This document shows, piece by piece, positions 62,332 through 64,000 of a DNA stretch of 64,000 nucleotides. The first letter of the stretch is position 1. Each line of letters opens with the position of its first letter. Under the pieces are notes generated by a model. The model made no database searches and was not told the DNA's origin. It saw nothing but the letters and a program-made list of their open reading frames with translations. The stretch is taken from NCBI GenBank assembly GCA_947625605.1, contig CANQOY010000001.1:62001-126000 (forward strand), given 5' to 3'. Source of the stretch: an uncultured Clostridia bacterium. GTDB lineage: Bacteria > Bacillota > Clostridia > Christensenellales > Borkfalkiaceae. Both the position numbers and the translations under genes were made by a program.

Positions 62332-63352
62332 GCTCAGTTTGAAGAAATTATTTCCGATCTTTGTTGCGATCTCCGCAGTCGTGATCGCGGCGGGCATCAT
62401 CCTCTACGCACTGCTCGGCTTCAACGCCTCGCAAGACAGACCCACGCGCTACACGTTCGACGTGCGGTACAACGATTCCATTGCGGAAAATGCGGAGACC
62501 TTGCAGAACTTTGCAGAGACCACGTTCTCGGACATGGGTATTGCCTTTTCCGAGAAAGAGGTGGTAAAAGTGTACACGGCGAACCCCGGCTCTTCGAGCT
62601 ATCTCGGCGAGACCTCCTACCGCATCGCCCGCTATACCGTATCGGTGAGCGATCTCGCGATGCTCGAAGGCGCGCGTGCGGCGATCCAGGATTATGCCGA
62701 TACCAACTCGGCCGCGGAGGATTCCCTCTATTTCTGGGGCGAAGTCCGCGTCTCGTGGAACGAGGTCGTCAATCTTCCTTATAATACGGCGGCATGGCGC
62801 GGTGCGATCGCGCTGGCTTTGGGCGCCGTCGTCGCCCTCGCCTATGTTGCGATCCGCTTCGGCGTCAGCCTCGGCGTTGCGGGATTCGTCTGCTGCGTGC
62901 ATGACGCGCTCTTCACGCTCGGGATCTTCGCCATCGCGCGCATTCCCGTGTTCTCCGCGGCGCCCCTGCTGTATGCAGCCATCGCCATGCTCTTCTCGGC
63001 GATCCTCTGGATCTTCTTTGCGGGGCGCGTCCGTGCGAACTACAAGGAGCCCGAATTCGCCAACCTTCCCGCCGGCGAAGTTGCGGAGAGAACGGTGAAG
63101 GGCAGCGTGAAGTACCTTGTCATCATCGCCGCGGCTCTGGCGAGCGTCATCCTTCTCGTCGGCTTGGTCGCCGTGAGCGGTACGCGTGCGCTGGTGCTTC
63201 CCGCGATCATCTCGGCAGTGGTGCCGCTCTACTCGACGCTCCTCATCGGCCCCGGCGTGTTCGCCCCCATCCGCAAGGCGTTCGATAAAAAGCGCGCCGA
63301 AGGCAAGAAGAGATACGTCGGCAAGAAGAAAAAGGCGGAAGCGCAGGAGTGA
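62324..63352 (+). CDS. secF: SecF protein-export subunit
   Basis: A 342-residue partner of SecD with one N-terminal helix, an extracellular P4-like domain (about 40-155) and five C-terminal helices (GVAGFVCCVHDALFTLGIFA is the conserved fourth-helix region, with the His-Asp pair). A basic Lys-rich tail (KKRYVGKKKKAEAQE) ends it. The start overlaps secD, so the two are translationally coupled. Confidence 0.93.
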   Translation: MNKLSLKKLFPIFVAISAVVIAAGIILYALLGFNASQDRPTRYTFDVRYNDSIAENAETLQNFAETTFSDMGIAFSEKEVVKVYTANPGSSSYLGETSYRIARYTVSVSDLAMLEGARAAIQDYADTNSAAEDSLYFWGEVRVSWNEVVNLPYNTAAWRGAIALALGAVVALAYVAIRFGVSLGVAGFVCCVHDALFTLGIFAIARIPVFSAAPLLYAAIAMLFSAILWIFFAGRVRANYKEPEFANLPAGEVAERTVKGSVKYLVIIAAALASVILLVGLVAVSGTRALVLPAIISAVVPLYSTLLIGPGVFAPIRKAFDKKRAEGKKRYVGKKKKAEAQE

Positions 63353-63370
63353 CCGCTGAAAATGGATATG

Positions 63371-63397
63371 AAACGGCGGGCATGGCCCCGCCGTTTT
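63371..63397 (+). terminator. Intrinsic terminator after secF
   Basis: Stem AAACGGCGGG/CCCGCCGTTT, 6-nt loop, T-run. Confidence 0.88.
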
Positions 63398-63420
63398 CTC
63401 CATAAAAGAAGAAAACGCAG

Positions 63421-64000
63421 ATGAAGAAACTCGTTCGCGAATTTGAATTTTCGCCCGAACAACTTCATACGGTGCAGCAACTTGCCCTCAAATTCGGCCT
63501 CACGGAGATCACGGCGGGCATTCTCTTTGCGCGCGGGATCGACACCGAAGAGAAGATGCGCGCCTTCCTGCATCCCGGGGCAAAGAATTTCCTCTCGCCC
63601 CTCCTGATGCAGGGCATGCGGGAAGCGGTCGCGCGCATCACCCAAGCCAAGGAGGAGGGCTGGCGCGTGGCGATCTTCGGCGACTACGACGCCGACGGCA
63701 TCGGCGCATGCGCCCTGCTTTCGCGCGCGCTCAAAATGTTCGGCATCGAGCCGTATGTGTTCGTCCCGGAGCGGGCGGACGGCTACGGTCTGAGCGTCCG
63801 CGCGATCGACACGATCTTCGACGAATTTCTGCCCGACCTCATCATCACCGTGGACTGCGGCATCTCGTGCAGAGAGGAGGTCGAATACATCAAGGAGCAG
63901 GGCGCCTATGTCATCGTCACCGACCACCATGAGCTGCCCGACGAATTGCCCGATTGCACCGTCATCAACCCCAAATTGAAGGACGACTATCCCTACGACA
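63421..64000 (+). CDS. recJ: RecJ single-strand exonuclease, 3' end outside window
   Basis: The N-terminal about 193 residues of the 5'-3' single-strand DNA exonuclease used in repair and recombination. DHH-superfamily motifs are visible: IFGDYDADGIGA (motif I), IITVDCGIS (motif II) and VTDHHELP (motif III, the DHH signature). ATG 63421 fits the family start; the ribosome binding site is weak (AAGAAGAAAAC). The frame is open to the last base, so the gene is cut by the window edge. Confidence 0.95.
   Translation, partial: MKKLVREFEFSPEQLHTVQQLALKFGLTEITAGILFARGIDTEEKMRAFLHPGAKNFLSPLLMQGMREAVARITQAKEEGWRVAIFGDYDADGIGACALLSRALKMFGIEPYVFVPERADGYGLSVRAIDTIFDEFLPDLIITVDCGISCREEVEYIKEQGAYVIVTDHHELPDELPDCTVINPKLKDDYPYD

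Overview
The window reads as a chromosomal segment of an uncultured, gut-type Clostridia bacterium (Firmicutes). Evidence: a SCIFF six-cysteine peptide with its radical-SAM maturase, which is a Clostridia signature; Firmicutes gene orders (lon-engB, addB-addA, rpsB-tsf-pyrH-frr-uppS-cdsA-dxr-rseP, ruvC-ruvA-ruvB-queA-tgt-yajC-secD-secF-recJ); AGGAGG ribosome binding sites; and sigma-A promoters with 17-bp spacers. Coding DNA is GC-rich while promoters are AT-rich. Placement near Christensenellales/Borkfalkiaceae-like lineages is a guess. No rRNA, tRNA, CRISPR, phage or transposase gene was seen.

Layout. 1-9.1 kb: an aminotransferase cut by the window edge, a small P-loop protein, a threonine synthase homologue lacking its PLP lysine, trpS, and an apparent operon (DUF5685-type protein, J-domain-like protein without HPD, membrane protein, RlmD-type methyltransferase). 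9.1-22.1 kb: an accessory surface-glycan region with an Ig/CBM lipoprotein, a divergent AraC regulator, a membrane-anchored domain-permuted GH3 enzyme, and large lipoproteins with a shared unnamed module and CxxC repeats. 22.2-36.6 kb: ferritin, lon-engB, a MATE exporter behind a terminator-containing leader, a lipoprotein, addBA, and a PRC-barrel protein. 36.8-50.3 kb: a GT4 glycosyltransferase, then rpsB-tsf, a 4.2-kb repeat lipoprotein gene wedged into the normally compact block, then pyrH-frr-uppS-cdsA-dxr-rseP. 50.4-64 kb: a TPP-riboswitch-controlled ThiT with an extra N-terminal membrane domain, a PriA-N-like protein, ruvCAB, queA, a repeat array around a GIY-YIG nuclease gene, tgt, yajC, the SCIFF pair, secD, secF and the start of recJ.

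How it fits together. Most of the window is housekeeping: translation, isoprenoid/phospholipid synthesis, envelope proteolysis, recombination, tRNA queuosine and protein export. It is interrupted by envelope-facing accessory genes. The most noteworthy signals are (1) inverted and tandem palindromic repeats with base-paired stem variation flanking a GIY-YIG gene between queA and tgt; (2) a dispersed ACC(C)ATGTCC-type word seen about 21 times in coding and non-coding DNA, resembling an uptake or other recognition sequence; (3) the Lys-to-Gln change in the threonine synthase homologue; (4) the many-module lipoprotein inserted between tsf and pyrH; (5) several RNA-level control elements, including a TPP riboswitch, a MATE attenuator, a terminator between the SCIFF genes, a ribosome binding site inside a terminator arm, and two apparently leaderless genes.
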